5,885 nucleotides of DNA from an uncultured Saprospiraceae bacterium (GTDB lineage Bacteria; Bacteroidota; Bacteroidia; Chitinophagales; Saprospiraceae), in assembly GCA_937942405.1 (NCBI GenBank), contig CALDEN010000139.1:1-5885 (forward strand), written 5' to 3'. Positions 1-5,885 of the stretch are shown here, piece by piece. The first letter of the stretch is position 1; each line of letters begins with the position of its first letter. Made by a program: the position numbers and the translations under genes. The notes below the pieces were generated by a model, which worked only from the letters and a program-made list of their open reading frames with translations, made no database searches and was not told where the DNA came from.

Positions 1-939
1 TTCTTTTACTCCAGCTGCTAGAATTCTGACATTCTTAACTTTCTTTTTATTGAGCAAGAGCTTTATAATATTGAAGGGTAGGAGTCGTCCTTTTTTAAAG
101 TTCTTGGTAATCTGATTGATATCAGGCAGACTTATAGAAAAGCCTACGGGTTCATTGTCTTTTTCAGCGATATAGGCAAAGTCCGTATCGACTAACATCT
201 TAAGCCCTTCTGCGAGATGCTTAAACTCAGAGTCTGTAAATGGTACAAAACCCCAGTTGTTTTCCCATGCTGAGTTATATAATGACTTTATGCGGCCGAC
301 CTCATTGTTCCAGTCTTTGGTATTTATAGTTCTGATCTTAATCCCTTTATCAGCCAGTCGATCTTCTAACATGCCCATGAGGCGTATAAACTTCGGGGAG
401 GCAGTCTCAGTAGGAATGTAGTAGGCATACAGGTCCATCTCTTTGCGGAATCCATACTCTTCTATAAGCTGCTCATAATAGGGGGCATTGTAAGTCATCA
501 TAAGCATCGGAGACTTATCGTATCCGTCTATGAGCAGACCTGCCGTTTCGTTTGTACTAAAGTTTGTAGGGCCGATGACTTCGGTGTATCCTTTGGACTG
601 CAGATATGCACTGGCTTTATCCAGTAATGCGGTACTTACTTCTGACGAATCGATGCAATCAAAGAATCCAAAAAAGCCCACATTAGAGCCATGGTACTCA
701 TTATATCTAGGATTACTGACAGCGGATATACGACCGACTATTTTATCATCGGCATACGCCAAAAAATTCTTTACCTCTCCGTACTCATAAAATGGGTATT
801 TCTTAGTATCGAACATTTCTTTCTGAGAAAGATATAGTTCAGGTACATACTTGTCATCATGAGCATAGAGTTCATGATTGAAATCTATAAATCGTTTTAT
901 GTCTTTTTTAGAGCTTATTTCTCTGATAGAGACACTCAT
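1..939 (-). CDS. GNAT-fold N-acyltransferase, YghO/bacterial ceramide synthase-like (3' end outside window)
   Basis: The first 313 codons are visible and the C-terminus lies beyond the left edge. Likely role: N-acylation of a long-chain base to form (dihydro)ceramide, in the cytoplasm or at the inner membrane face. Seen in the sequence: an acetyltransferase-like strand with a KIVGRISAV segment near residues 66-74, a conserved core GPTNFSTNETAGLLIDGYD at 123-141, then MMTYNAPYYEQLIEEYGF at 147-164, and a second GNAT-like strand around 254-270 (FAYIAEKDNEPVGFSIS). The GP-FS-N-GLL-G / M-YN-PYY pattern is what I recall for the YghO/BcerS-like family, which contains the Caulobacter ceramide synthase. 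The ATG overlaps the stop of the upstream serine palmitoyltransferase as ATGA, so translation is probably coupled, which supports a role in sphingolipid synthesis. The family call is fairly sure. Ceramide synthase activity is inferred from family and context; another N-acyl transfer remains possible. Confidence 0.75.
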   Translation of the reverse strand, partial: MSVSIREISSKKDIKRFIDFNHELYAHDDKYVPELYLSQKEMFDTKKYPFYEYGEVKNFLAYADDKIVGRISAVSNPRYNEYHGSNVGFFGFFDCIDSSEVSTALLDKASAYLQSKGYTEVIGPTNFSTNETAGLLIDGYDKSPMLMMTYNAPYYEQLIEEYGFRKEMDLYAYYIPTETASPKFIRLMGMLEDRLADKGIKIRTINTKDWNNEVGRIKSLYNSAWENNWGFVPFTDSEFKHLAEGLKMLVDTDFAYIAEKDNEPVGFSISLPDINQITKNFKKGRLLPFNIIKLLLNKKKVKNVRILAAGVKE

Positions 940-2141
940 GCATATTCATTTATGATATCGAATATCTCCAGTTTACGGGCAATCTTGGCGATCTTCTCTA
1001 CGGATTCCTCGATCTGAGCAAACGTATGCGTAGACATCAACGAATATCTTATAAGCGATGATGAACTCGGGACTGCAGGTGATACTACAGGATTTACAAA
1101 TATGCCCTCCTCTAAGAGTTCCTTAGTCAGTTGGAAGGTTTTATAATCATCTCTAACATATATCGGAATGATCGGAGTCTCTGTATGTCCAGTATCGAAT
1201 CCTGCTTCCTTTAAAAGTTTCAAGGCATGATGGGTGTTATCCCATAGTTTCTGAATTCGTTCTGGTTCAGACTGTATTAAGTCTAAGGCTGCAATTACAG
1301 CTGCAGCATTTCCTGGTGCGATACTCGCACTGAAGATCAGAGATCTTGCATTGTGTTTTAGGAAATTGATCGTATCGTTATCAGCAGCTATAAAACCTCC
1401 TATAGAAGCAAGCGACTTACTGAATGTACCCATGATAAGGTCTACATCATCAGTGAGGCCAAAATGAGAAGCGGTTCCTCTTCCGAGCTCTCCGACTACT
1501 CCTAAGCCATGTGCATCATCGATCATGATGTTTGCATCATATTTTTTGGAAAGTGCCACTATTTCTGGAAGCTTAGCGATGTCTCCCTCCATTGAGAACA
1601 CACCATCTACCGCGATCAATTTTATCTTGTCAGGCTCACATTTAGAAAGCACCTTTTCGAGAGATGCCATATCGTTATGCTTGTATTTAAGCACTTTGGC
1701 GAAAGCCAAACGAGCACCATCTATGATACACGCATGGTCTAGCTCATCTATGATTATATAATCGTGTCTACCTGGTATAGAACTGATAACACCTAGATTT
1801 ACTTGAAAACCCGTACTGAATACCAAGGCTCCTTCTTTACCTACATATTTAGCCAGTTTATCTTCCAGCTCGATATGTAAGTCCAGTGTTCCGTTTAAAA
1901 AACGAGAACCTGCACAACCAGATCCGTACTTATTTATTGCGGCTATAGATGCCTCTTTAAGTTTAGGATGATTAGTAAGGCCTAGATAACTATTGGATCC
2001 AAACATAAGGACATCCTTACCATTTATTTTAACCACCGTGTCTTGTTCTGATTCGATGGTTCGGAAGTATGGATAGAAGCCCATTTCCATAACCTTTTGA
2101 GGTATGTCATAAGCTTTCATCTTTTTATTCAGTAGCGACAT
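936..2141 (-). CDS. spt: Serine palmitoyltransferase (alpha-oxoamine synthase, PLP-dependent)
   Basis: This enzyme condenses L-serine with palmitoyl-CoA (or a similar acyl-CoA) to 3-ketosphinganine, the first committed step of sphingolipid synthesis. The 401-residue length is normal for the soluble bacterial homodimeric form, and no membrane segment is seen. The PLP lysine is K242 in GTFSKSLASIGGF. H136 (in DELDHACIIDG) should stack on the PLP ring; D208 and H211 lie in the IDDAHGLGV motif. The spacing of H136, D208, H211 and K242 matches the H159, D231, H234 and K265 of the Sphingomonas paucimobilis enzyme. Segments such as LMFGSNSYLGLT, GCAGSRFLNGTLD and NPVVSPAVP match, from memory, the Sphingobacterium enzyme much better than BioF or Kbl, which usually have a different lysine loop. 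The ATG lies 13 nt after the preceding stop, and the TGA overlaps the next ATG by 4 nt. Very secure call. Confidence 0.95.
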   Translation of the reverse strand: MSLLNKKMKAYDIPQKVMEMGFYPYFRTIESEQDTVVKINGKDVLMFGSNSYLGLTNHPKLKEASIAAINKYGSGCAGSRFLNGTLDLHIELEDKLAKYVGKEGALVFSTGFQVNLGVISSIPGRHDYIIIDELDHACIIDGARLAFAKVLKYKHNDMASLEKVLSKCEPDKIKLIAVDGVFSMEGDIAKLPEIVALSKKYDANIMIDDAHGLGVVGELGRGTASHFGLTDDVDLIMGTFSKSLASIGGFIAADNDTINFLKHNARSLIFSASIAPGNAAAVIAALDLIQSEPERIQKLWDNTHHALKLLKEAGFDTGHTETPIIPIYVRDDYKTFQLTKELLEEGIFVNPVVSPAVPSSSSLIRYSLMSTHTFAQIEESVEKIAKIARKLEIFDIINEYA

Positions 2142-2154
2142 AAAATGTACATTT

Positions 2155-3078
2155 TTATCTTAAATACGAGGCTAGGTGATCGAGGATCGCTGTAAATCTA
2201 GACTTGTAGATAATTTTTTCACAAATAGCAATAGCAAAGATAGCACAAAATATTCCCAACAAAACATCTATAAAGTAATGTTGCATGCTGTAAACAGCAC
2301 CATACCATGTACCGATCATATACACGAATGAAATAATGGAAAGTTTCGTGTAATTATATTTTTTCATGTAATACAACGTAATTACAGGATAAGCACTATG
2401 TAATGAAGGAATAGCTCCAAAAATATTTCCGTTCTTCCCATAAATCCCTTCAAAAATGGGAAGACCTATCAGCTCGTCAAATCGTGTAAGGAATGATGCA
2501 CTTCCAGGAGCATCTTGTATAAACTCAAAACCATACTCATATACATACCACGGAGGTGCTGCAGGAAAGCCATAATATCCGATAAGCCCGATCATGTTAC
2601 AGAATAAAAAACAAAACGAGTAATACATTAGGTGTTTTGGTTGAGAGCCGGATAAGTAGATACCGATCGCAATAGGAAATGGCATCCACATCAGGTAAAA
2701 AATACCAGAGAAGAAATCACTGATGGTATTTAAATGCTGAGCGAAATATTCATTAGGGGTAACCACAGTGCCATTAAGGCTTACGCCAAAGAGTGCTTTC
2801 TCAGCTTCATATAGATCTTGTATATGGACAGTCGCAAAAGAATATCCCGGCAATGCCCCGAGCGAATCATAAATAACCGCCCATGCTAAAAACATAAATA
2901 TTCCACAAACGATTTTATGCGTACGCTCTGTTAAGAAAAACAGTGCAGTAAGACCGATCATGATGGCTATATGATCTGACCGTAAACCAACTAGGATAGT
3001 CAGCCATAGTAAGTAGCAAATGATAAATACAGCAAATACTGTTACTCTATTTTTTGAAAATCTTCTTTGTGAAAACAA
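2155..3078 (-). CDS. PAP2-fold membrane transferase, Aur1/inositol-phosphorylceramide synthase-like
   Basis: This is a 307-residue polytopic membrane protein with about six hydrophobic segments (roughly 12-31, 36-50, 56-70, 122-142, 152-170 and 247-290). Known of the family: Aur1-type enzymes transfer phosphoinositol from phosphatidylinositol to ceramide, releasing diacylglycerol. Seen: the Aur1-like FPAAPPWY motif at 171-178, the PAP2 motif GAIPSLHSAYP at 221-231 with H227, and the second catalytic motif QHYFIDVLLG at 266-275 with H267 and D271. The EAEKALFG segment at 91-98 also fits the IPC synthase side of the superfamily. Position between a PIP synthase-like gene and serine palmitoyltransferase supports transfer to ceramide, although a lipid phosphatase function cannot be excluded. 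The start is TTG at 3078: a stop codon (TAG) lies six codons upstream with no ATG or GTG between, and the first in-frame ATG (residue 40) would remove the first membrane helix. Confidence 0.82.
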   Translation of the reverse strand: MFSQRRFSKNRVTVFAVFIICYLLWLTILVGLRSDHIAIMIGLTALFFLTERTHKIVCGIFMFLAWAVIYDSLGALPGYSFATVHIQDLYEAEKALFGVSLNGTVVTPNEYFAQHLNTISDFFSGIFYLMWMPFPIAIGIYLSGSQPKHLMYYSFCFLFCNMIGLIGYYGFPAAPPWYVYEYGFEFIQDAPGSASFLTRFDELIGLPIFEGIYGKNGNIFGAIPSLHSAYPVITLYYMKKYNYTKLSIISFVYMIGTWYGAVYSMQHYFIDVLLGIFCAIFAIAICEKIIYKSRFTAILDHLASYLR

Positions 3079-3133
3079 GGAGTTGGTTTTGGCCTATGAA
3101 GTAAAATTAGAAAAGCAATTTAGAAGTGGCTAT

Positions 3134-3658
3134 TTAGAGCCTGATTTTTTGCAGTATTGAGCGATTATTATCGACAGTCGTTCCGTAGAGTTCGATGAAC
3201 TTCACATCCGGGAATAGTCCAAATTCCTCTGCATGCACATAGATGTTAGAAAGACGGATGTATTCTCCATCTCTTCTATAGAAAACAGCAAAGTCGTTTT
3301 CATGCTTACTCAAGTAGAAAGTAATGGCGTCATATGAGACAAAATGAAATTGGAAGCTGTGGTGATTTATTTTTTTAAAATTGCAACCATAGGCCAGTTT
3401 ACTTTGCATTACGGTTAATGCTTTGGTCTCACCTTCATCATCATAACGTATCCATTGTATAGCGATCGGTTCATTTTCATTGATCGTGCCATCTAAATTT
3501 AGATTTACATTGTAGATGACCGTATTTAGATTATGATTACGTTGAATGTAAAAAAGTAAATCTCTGGTTTTTTCAGGTGCAGGATAGTGAGATGGTAAAC
3601 CACTTACAGTCGCAAATTTTCTTTTGTTTCTATTGAGGTGTGGTTTTTTAAAAAACAT
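3134..3658 (-). CDS. DUF4833-like protein of unknown function
   Basis: The function is not known. I choose the ATG at 3658 (174 residues), one base after the upstream gene's TAA; a start ten codons earlier (3688) is open but would overlap that gene by 29 nt. The protein has a basic N-terminus (MFFKKPHLNRNKRK), no clear signal peptide and no membrane helix. From about residue 34 it resembles DUF4833 as I remember it: LLFYIQRNHNLNTVIYNVNL (34-53), a DGTINENEPIAIQWIRYD stretch (56-73), and KLAYGC (87-92), followed by alternating hydrophobic residues that suggest a beta-rich fold. From memory, a DUF4833 gene also sits in the Bacteroides thetaiotaomicron inositol-lipid locus beside a PIP synthase, so a role in inositol-lipid metabolism or transport is likely by association. 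No catalytic motif is recognised, and it ends 55 nt before the next start. Confidence 0.75.
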   Translation of the reverse strand: MFFKKPHLNRNKRKFATVSGLPSHYPAPEKTRDLLFYIQRNHNLNTVIYNVNLNLDGTINENEPIAIQWIRYDDEGETKALTVMQSKLAYGCNFKKINHHSFQFHFVSYDAITFYLSKHENDFAVFYRRDGEYIRLSNIYVHAEEFGLFPDVKFIELYGTTVDNNRSILQKIRL

Positions 3659-3659
3659 A

Positions 3660-4358
3660 TTACATCTTAGCAAGTTCACGTTTTGCAAAAAGCAATCTTC
3701 TGACCGCCGTCACATTGGCTGATAAAGCCAATAAAAAGATCGGAAATGTAAAGACAGAAATGGTCTCATAAAGTGGGAATGGTAACCAATCGACATTAAC
3801 TTTTATGTCTCCATAGTAATGGAAAATGACCCCACAGACTATTGCAGATATACTCACGAGTAAGATTCTCTCAGGTCGCTGCATAATACCCACAGAGCAG
3901 TTTACCCCTAATGCCTCGGCTCGAGCTCGTGTGTAACTGACCATGATCGATCCGATCATGGCTATAAATGCCGCCATGGAACTTAAAAAATAATCGTGAC
4001 TGATCAGATAATAACAGATACCTAGGAACATAATAAGCTCACTATATCTATCGAGTACAGAGTCATACAAGGCACCATATGAGCTAGACATGTTACCCTC
4101 TCGAGCGAGTCGACCATCTACCATATCCATAAGACCGGCTAAAAGTATTGTGAAGCCGGCATAACCGATGTAACGGAAATCTCCTCGTTGGGCTTTTTCA
4201 GCACCATAGATCAGTATCCCTGTAGCGACCATATTTATAATCAGCCCTAAAAAGGTGATCATATTAGGTGTGATGCCTAGTTTTAGCATCAATCTGATCA
4301 TCGGATTGATAATAACGTAAACAAGTTGTTGTGCTTTATCCTTTAAGCTATGTGCCAC
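3660..4358 (-). CDS. CDP-alcohol phosphatidyltransferase, phosphatidylinositol-phosphate synthase type
   Basis: This integral membrane enzyme of 232 residues transfers a phosphatidyl group from CDP-diacylglycerol to an alcohol, probably inositol phosphate. The full family signature D(x)2DG(x)2AR(x)8G(x)3D(x)3D is present, with D78, D81, G82, A85, R86, G95, D99 and D103; the four aspartates bind the catalytic metal ions. The segment SYTRARAEALG (141-151) followed by GIMQRPERILLV (157-168) closely resembles the basic inositol-phosphate pocket of actinobacterial PIP synthases and is not typical of PgsA or PssA. About six hydrophobic helices are visible. The start is GTG at 4358, since an in-frame TAA lies three codons upstream and no ATG intervenes. 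It is the first gene of the leftward operon, and its stop lies 1 nt from the next start. The exact alcohol substrate is inferred. Confidence 0.85.
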   Translation of the reverse strand: MAHSLKDKAQQLVYVIINPMIRLMLKLGITPNMITFLGLIINMVATGILIYGAEKAQRGDFRYIGYAGFTILLAGLMDMVDGRLAREGNMSSSYGALYDSVLDRYSELIMFLGICYYLISHDYFLSSMAAFIAMIGSIMVSYTRARAEALGVNCSVGIMQRPERILLVSISAIVCGVIFHYYGDIKVNVDWLPFPLYETISVFTFPIFLLALSANVTAVRRLLFAKRELAKM

Positions 4359-4384
4359 TTTGTTGGTTTAATAAAAAGTATCTC

Positions 4385-4392
4385 CAAATATG
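4385..4392 (-). promoter_or_regulatory. Possible -7 element of the leftward lipid operon
   Basis: On the minus strand this reads CATATTTG, a 7 of 8 match to the Bacteroidota -7 consensus TAnnTTTG, 26 nt before the GTG at 4358. A second 7 of 8 match, TACTTTTT, lies at 4373-4380. Neither has a clear TTG-type -33 element at the usual distance, so the choice between them is open. The operon must nevertheless start in this 77-bp divergent gap or read through from outside. Confidence 0.3.
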
Positions 4393-4419
4393 AGACTATT
4401 TAAAGGATATAAGAAATTT

Positions 4420-4427
4420 TAATTTTG
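4420..4427 (+). promoter_or_regulatory. Possible -7 element upstream of mqnA
   Basis: TAATTTTG is a perfect match to TAnnTTTG. Transcription from it would begin only a few bases before the ATG at 4436, giving an almost leaderless mRNA, and the element overlaps the alternative GTG start at 4427. No good -33 box is seen at 17-19 nt upstream, so this may be a chance match in AT-rich DNA. Confidence 0.3.
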
Positions 4428-4435
4428 TGAGTTCA

Positions 4436-5176
4436 ATGGAGAAAAAGAAAAAAATCGTCTTAGTAGACTATTTTAATACCGAGCCTTTTTTGGCAGGATT
4501 GAGAACTGTAGTCGATAAGTATGAAATAATAGGCAAAATACCTGCTGAATGCACTTCTTATTTTAATGCCAAAAAAGCAGATATCGGATTAGTCCCGGTG
4601 GCTAGTTTTTTTGAAATGGAAGCGGCTCATATGATTACTGATTATGGGATCGGCTGTGATGGGACCGTCAGAACGGTAGTATTGTTTTCTAATACTCCCA
4701 AAACAGAAATACGCAAAATTTATTTAGATGATCATTCTAGAACTTCGGTACAGCTCTGTAGAATTGTAGCAAAACGTTTTTGGGACATCGATGTAGAGTA
4801 TGTGAGAACAGATGTATCTCAAATTAGTTTGGGGAAGAATGAAGCCGTCCTCATGATTGGCGATAAGGTCTTCGACCACGAAGGATGCTATGCGTATACC
4901 TATGATTTAGGGGAAGAGTGGAAAGAAGAGACAGGATTGCCGTTTGTATTTGCGGTATGGGTAAGCCATAAAAAAGTTTCTCAACTAGAGGAGCAAGGGC
5001 TAAATGCTGTTTTTGATAAAGGCCTACAACAGATTCCAAATCTCGTCCAAGATTTAAAAAAGCAAAAGGACATGGATCTACAGAGTTATTTTGAGAAAAA
5101 TATTGTTTATAGAATTGGAGATGAAGGTAGAAAGGCGATTGCTTTATTTAAGTCATTACTAATTTCTAGTAATTAG
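4436..5176 (+). CDS. mqnA: Chorismate dehydratase MqnA (futalosine menaquinone pathway)
   Basis: MqnA dehydrates chorismate to 3-enolpyruvoyl-benzoate, the entry step of the futalosine route to menaquinone, in the cytoplasm. The protein has 246 residues from ATG 4436, within the usual 240-280 range. Family signatures in order are VDYFNTEPF (10-18, equivalent to the S/NYLNT motif), ADIGLVPVASFFE (48-60), GIGCDGTVRTVVLFSN (71-86), IYLDDHSRTSVQL (95-107), IGDKVF (141-146) and DLGEEWKEETGLPFVFAVW (157-175). The periplasmic-binding-protein-like fold without a signal peptide fits MqnA rather than a transporter component; MqnD lacks the GCDG and SRTS arrangement. GTG at 4427 is an alternative in-frame start adding three residues; ATG is preferred because the GTG lies inside a -7-like motif. 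It is divergent from the lipid operon and 49 nt before the next gene. The organism therefore probably makes menaquinone via futalosine; other mqn genes are not in the window. Confidence 0.92.
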   Translation: MEKKKKIVLVDYFNTEPFLAGLRTVVDKYEIIGKIPAECTSYFNAKKADIGLVPVASFFEMEAAHMITDYGIGCDGTVRTVVLFSNTPKTEIRKIYLDDHSRTSVQLCRIVAKRFWDIDVEYVRTDVSQISLGKNEAVLMIGDKVFDHEGCYAYTYDLGEEWKEETGLPFVFAVWVSHKKVSQLEEQGLNAVFDKGLQQIPNLVQDLKKQKDMDLQSYFEKNIVYRIGDEGRKAIALFKSLLISSN

Positions 5177-5184
5177 CCTTAATT

Positions 5185-5192
5185 TAGATTTG
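5185..5192 (+). promoter_or_regulatory. Possible -7 element upstream of the FabH-like gene
   Basis: TAGATTTG matches TAnnTTTG perfectly and lies 33 nt before the ATG at 5226, a sensible leader length. No TTG is present 17-19 nt upstream, so the promoter call is weak. It would allow the FabH-like gene to be expressed independently of mqnA. Confidence 0.35.
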
Positions 5193-5225
5193 GAAAATTA
5201 TTAATTAGGAAAAATTTTTTCTGAA

Positions 5226-5885
5226 ATGAAAAAAACTAAAATAGCTGGGATCGGTCATTACGTACCATCTAATGTGTACACAAACGATGATCTAACACAG
5301 TATATGGATACCTCTGATGGATGGATCCAAGAAAGAACTGGGATAAAAGAGAGAAGGTATGCGACCAAGCATAAAGAGACTACAACAACCATGGCAGCAG
5401 AAGCGGCCAAAATTGCAATAGAAAGAGCGGGGATAGATAAGGAAGACATTGATTTCATCATATTTGCCACTTTGAGTCCAGATTATTACTTTCCAGGATG
5501 TGGCGTTTTATTGCAGCGAGAACTGGGTATTACCAATACAGAAATAGGAGCTCTCGATATACGTAATCAGTGCTCGGGATTTGTATATGGAATTTCTATT
5601 GCCGATCAGTTTATAAAAACGGGAATGTATAAAAACATTCTACTTGTAGGAGCAGAGATGCATTCTATGGGATTGGATTTCAGGACTGAGGGTAGAGGAG
5701 TAACTGTGCTCTTCGGAGATGGAGCAGGAGCTGTAATCTTACAGCCTACGGAAAAACAAAACCAAGGAATCTTATCCACTCATCTGCATTCTGATGGGAC
5801 TAATGCAGAGCATCTAGCTCTCATAAATCCTGGATCTCATGGAGGACATCATTTAAAAGATATAGATTTTGGCTATCCAGATAAC
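5226..5885 (+). CDS. 3-oxoacyl-ACP synthase III, FabH-like (3' end outside window)
   Basis: The first 220 codons of a ketoacyl synthase III of usual length about 310-350. KAS III enzymes condense an acyl-CoA starter with malonyl-ACP to begin fatty acid synthesis; paralogues prime branched, aryl or other special acyl chains. Seen: an N-terminal KIAGIGHYVPSNVYTNDDL stretch (5-23), DGWIQERTGIKERR (31-44), the catalytic cysteine C116 in DIRNQCSGFVYG, and the glycine-rich FGDGAGAV (163-170). The catalytic His and Asn expected further on are beyond the right edge. The TLSPDYYFPGCGVLLQ segment (82-97) replaces the TTTPD..FPS pattern of housekeeping FabH, so a paralogue with its own starter preference is possible. 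ATG 5226 is the natural start because the conserved KAS III N-terminus begins directly after it. It follows mqnA on the same strand with a 49-nt gap. The symbol is left empty because Bacteroidota often carry several FabH copies. Confidence 0.9.
   Translation, partial: MKKTKIAGIGHYVPSNVYTNDDLTQYMDTSDGWIQERTGIKERRYATKHKETTTTMAAEAAKIAIERAGIDKEDIDFIIFATLSPDYYFPGCGVLLQRELGITNTEIGALDIRNQCSGFVYGISIADQFIKTGMYKNILLVGAEMHSMGLDFRTEGRGVTVLFGDGAGAVILQPTEKQNQGILSTHLHSDGTNAEHLALINPGSHGGHHLKDIDFGYPDN

Noticed and set aside
530..790. Open frame of 86 codons on the plus strand
   Set aside because: It is antisense to the GNAT-type gene, whose conserved core falls in the same region; no family resemblance.
1525..1761. 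Open frame of 78 codons on the plus strand
   Set aside because: It lies entirely antisense within spt, whose protein is strongly conserved, and shows no recognisable protein motif.
936..2141. Assignment as BioF (8-amino-7-oxononanoate synthase) or Kbl
   Set aside because: The lysine loop GTFSKSLASIGGF, the SPAVP segment and overall likeness to Sphingobacterium serine palmitoyltransferase, plus lipid gene neighbours, favour spt.
3102..3109. Internal promoter before the PAP2-type gene (TAATTTTA on the minus strand)
   Set aside because: It matches 7 of 8 bases of the -7 box but has no -33 element, and such matches are common in AT-rich DNA.
3660..4358. Assignment as PgsA or PssA
   Set aside because: The SYTRARAEALG and QRPER segments are typical of PIP synthases, and the operon contains inositol-lipid type partners.
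4851..5039. Open frame of 62 codons on the minus strand
   Set aside because: It is antisense to the conserved C-terminal half of mqnA.
5177..5225. Rho-independent terminator after mqnA
   Set aside because: The short A/T inverted repeat near 5209-5221 has no GC-rich stem, so it is unlikely to terminate transcription.
5258..5470. Open frame of 70 codons on the minus strand with a hydrophobic stretch
   Set aside because: It is antisense to the conserved FabH-like N-terminus; the hydrophobic run mirrors Ala/Glu-rich codons of the real gene.

Overview
The window looks like a chromosomal stretch of a Bacteroidota bacterium. It is AT-rich, genes lack clear Shine-Dalgarno sequences, perfect matches to the TAnnTTTG -7 box of that phylum precede the rightward genes, and the encoded serine palmitoyltransferase closely resembles (from memory) that of Sphingobacterium. 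No RNA genes, insertion sequences, CRISPR arrays or phage genes were seen, and coding density is very high.

Left block, minus strand, positions 4358 down to 1: five closely spaced genes read leftward. In transcription order they are a CDP-alcohol phosphatidyltransferase of the phosphatidylinositol-phosphate synthase type, a small DUF4833-like protein of unknown function, a PAP2-fold membrane protein of the Aur1/inositol-phosphorylceramide synthase type, serine palmitoyltransferase, and a GNAT-fold acyltransferase of the YghO/bacterial ceramide synthase type that runs off the left edge. Gaps are 1, 55 and 13 nt, and the last pair overlaps by 4 nt (ATGA), so they probably form one operon. Together they suggest a compact locus for phosphoinositol (dihydro)ceramide: palmitoyl-CoA plus serine gives 3-ketosphinganine, the GNAT protein would N-acylate the long-chain base, the CDP-alcohol enzyme would make a phosphatidylinositol(-phosphate) donor, and the PAP2 protein would move the headgroup to ceramide. 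Not in the window are inositol-phosphate synthase, the phosphatidylinositol-phosphate phosphatase and the keto reductase.

Right block, plus strand, from about 4430 to the right edge: mqnA (chorismate dehydratase, first step of futalosine menaquinone synthesis) followed by the first 220 codons of a FabH-type 3-oxoacyl-ACP synthase III. The 77-bp divergent gap between the two blocks (4359-4435) probably carries promoters for both directions.

The most notable point is the physical linkage of ceramide-backbone genes (spt, bCerS-like) with inositol-headgroup genes (PIPS-like, Aur1-like, DUF4833) in one apparent operon.
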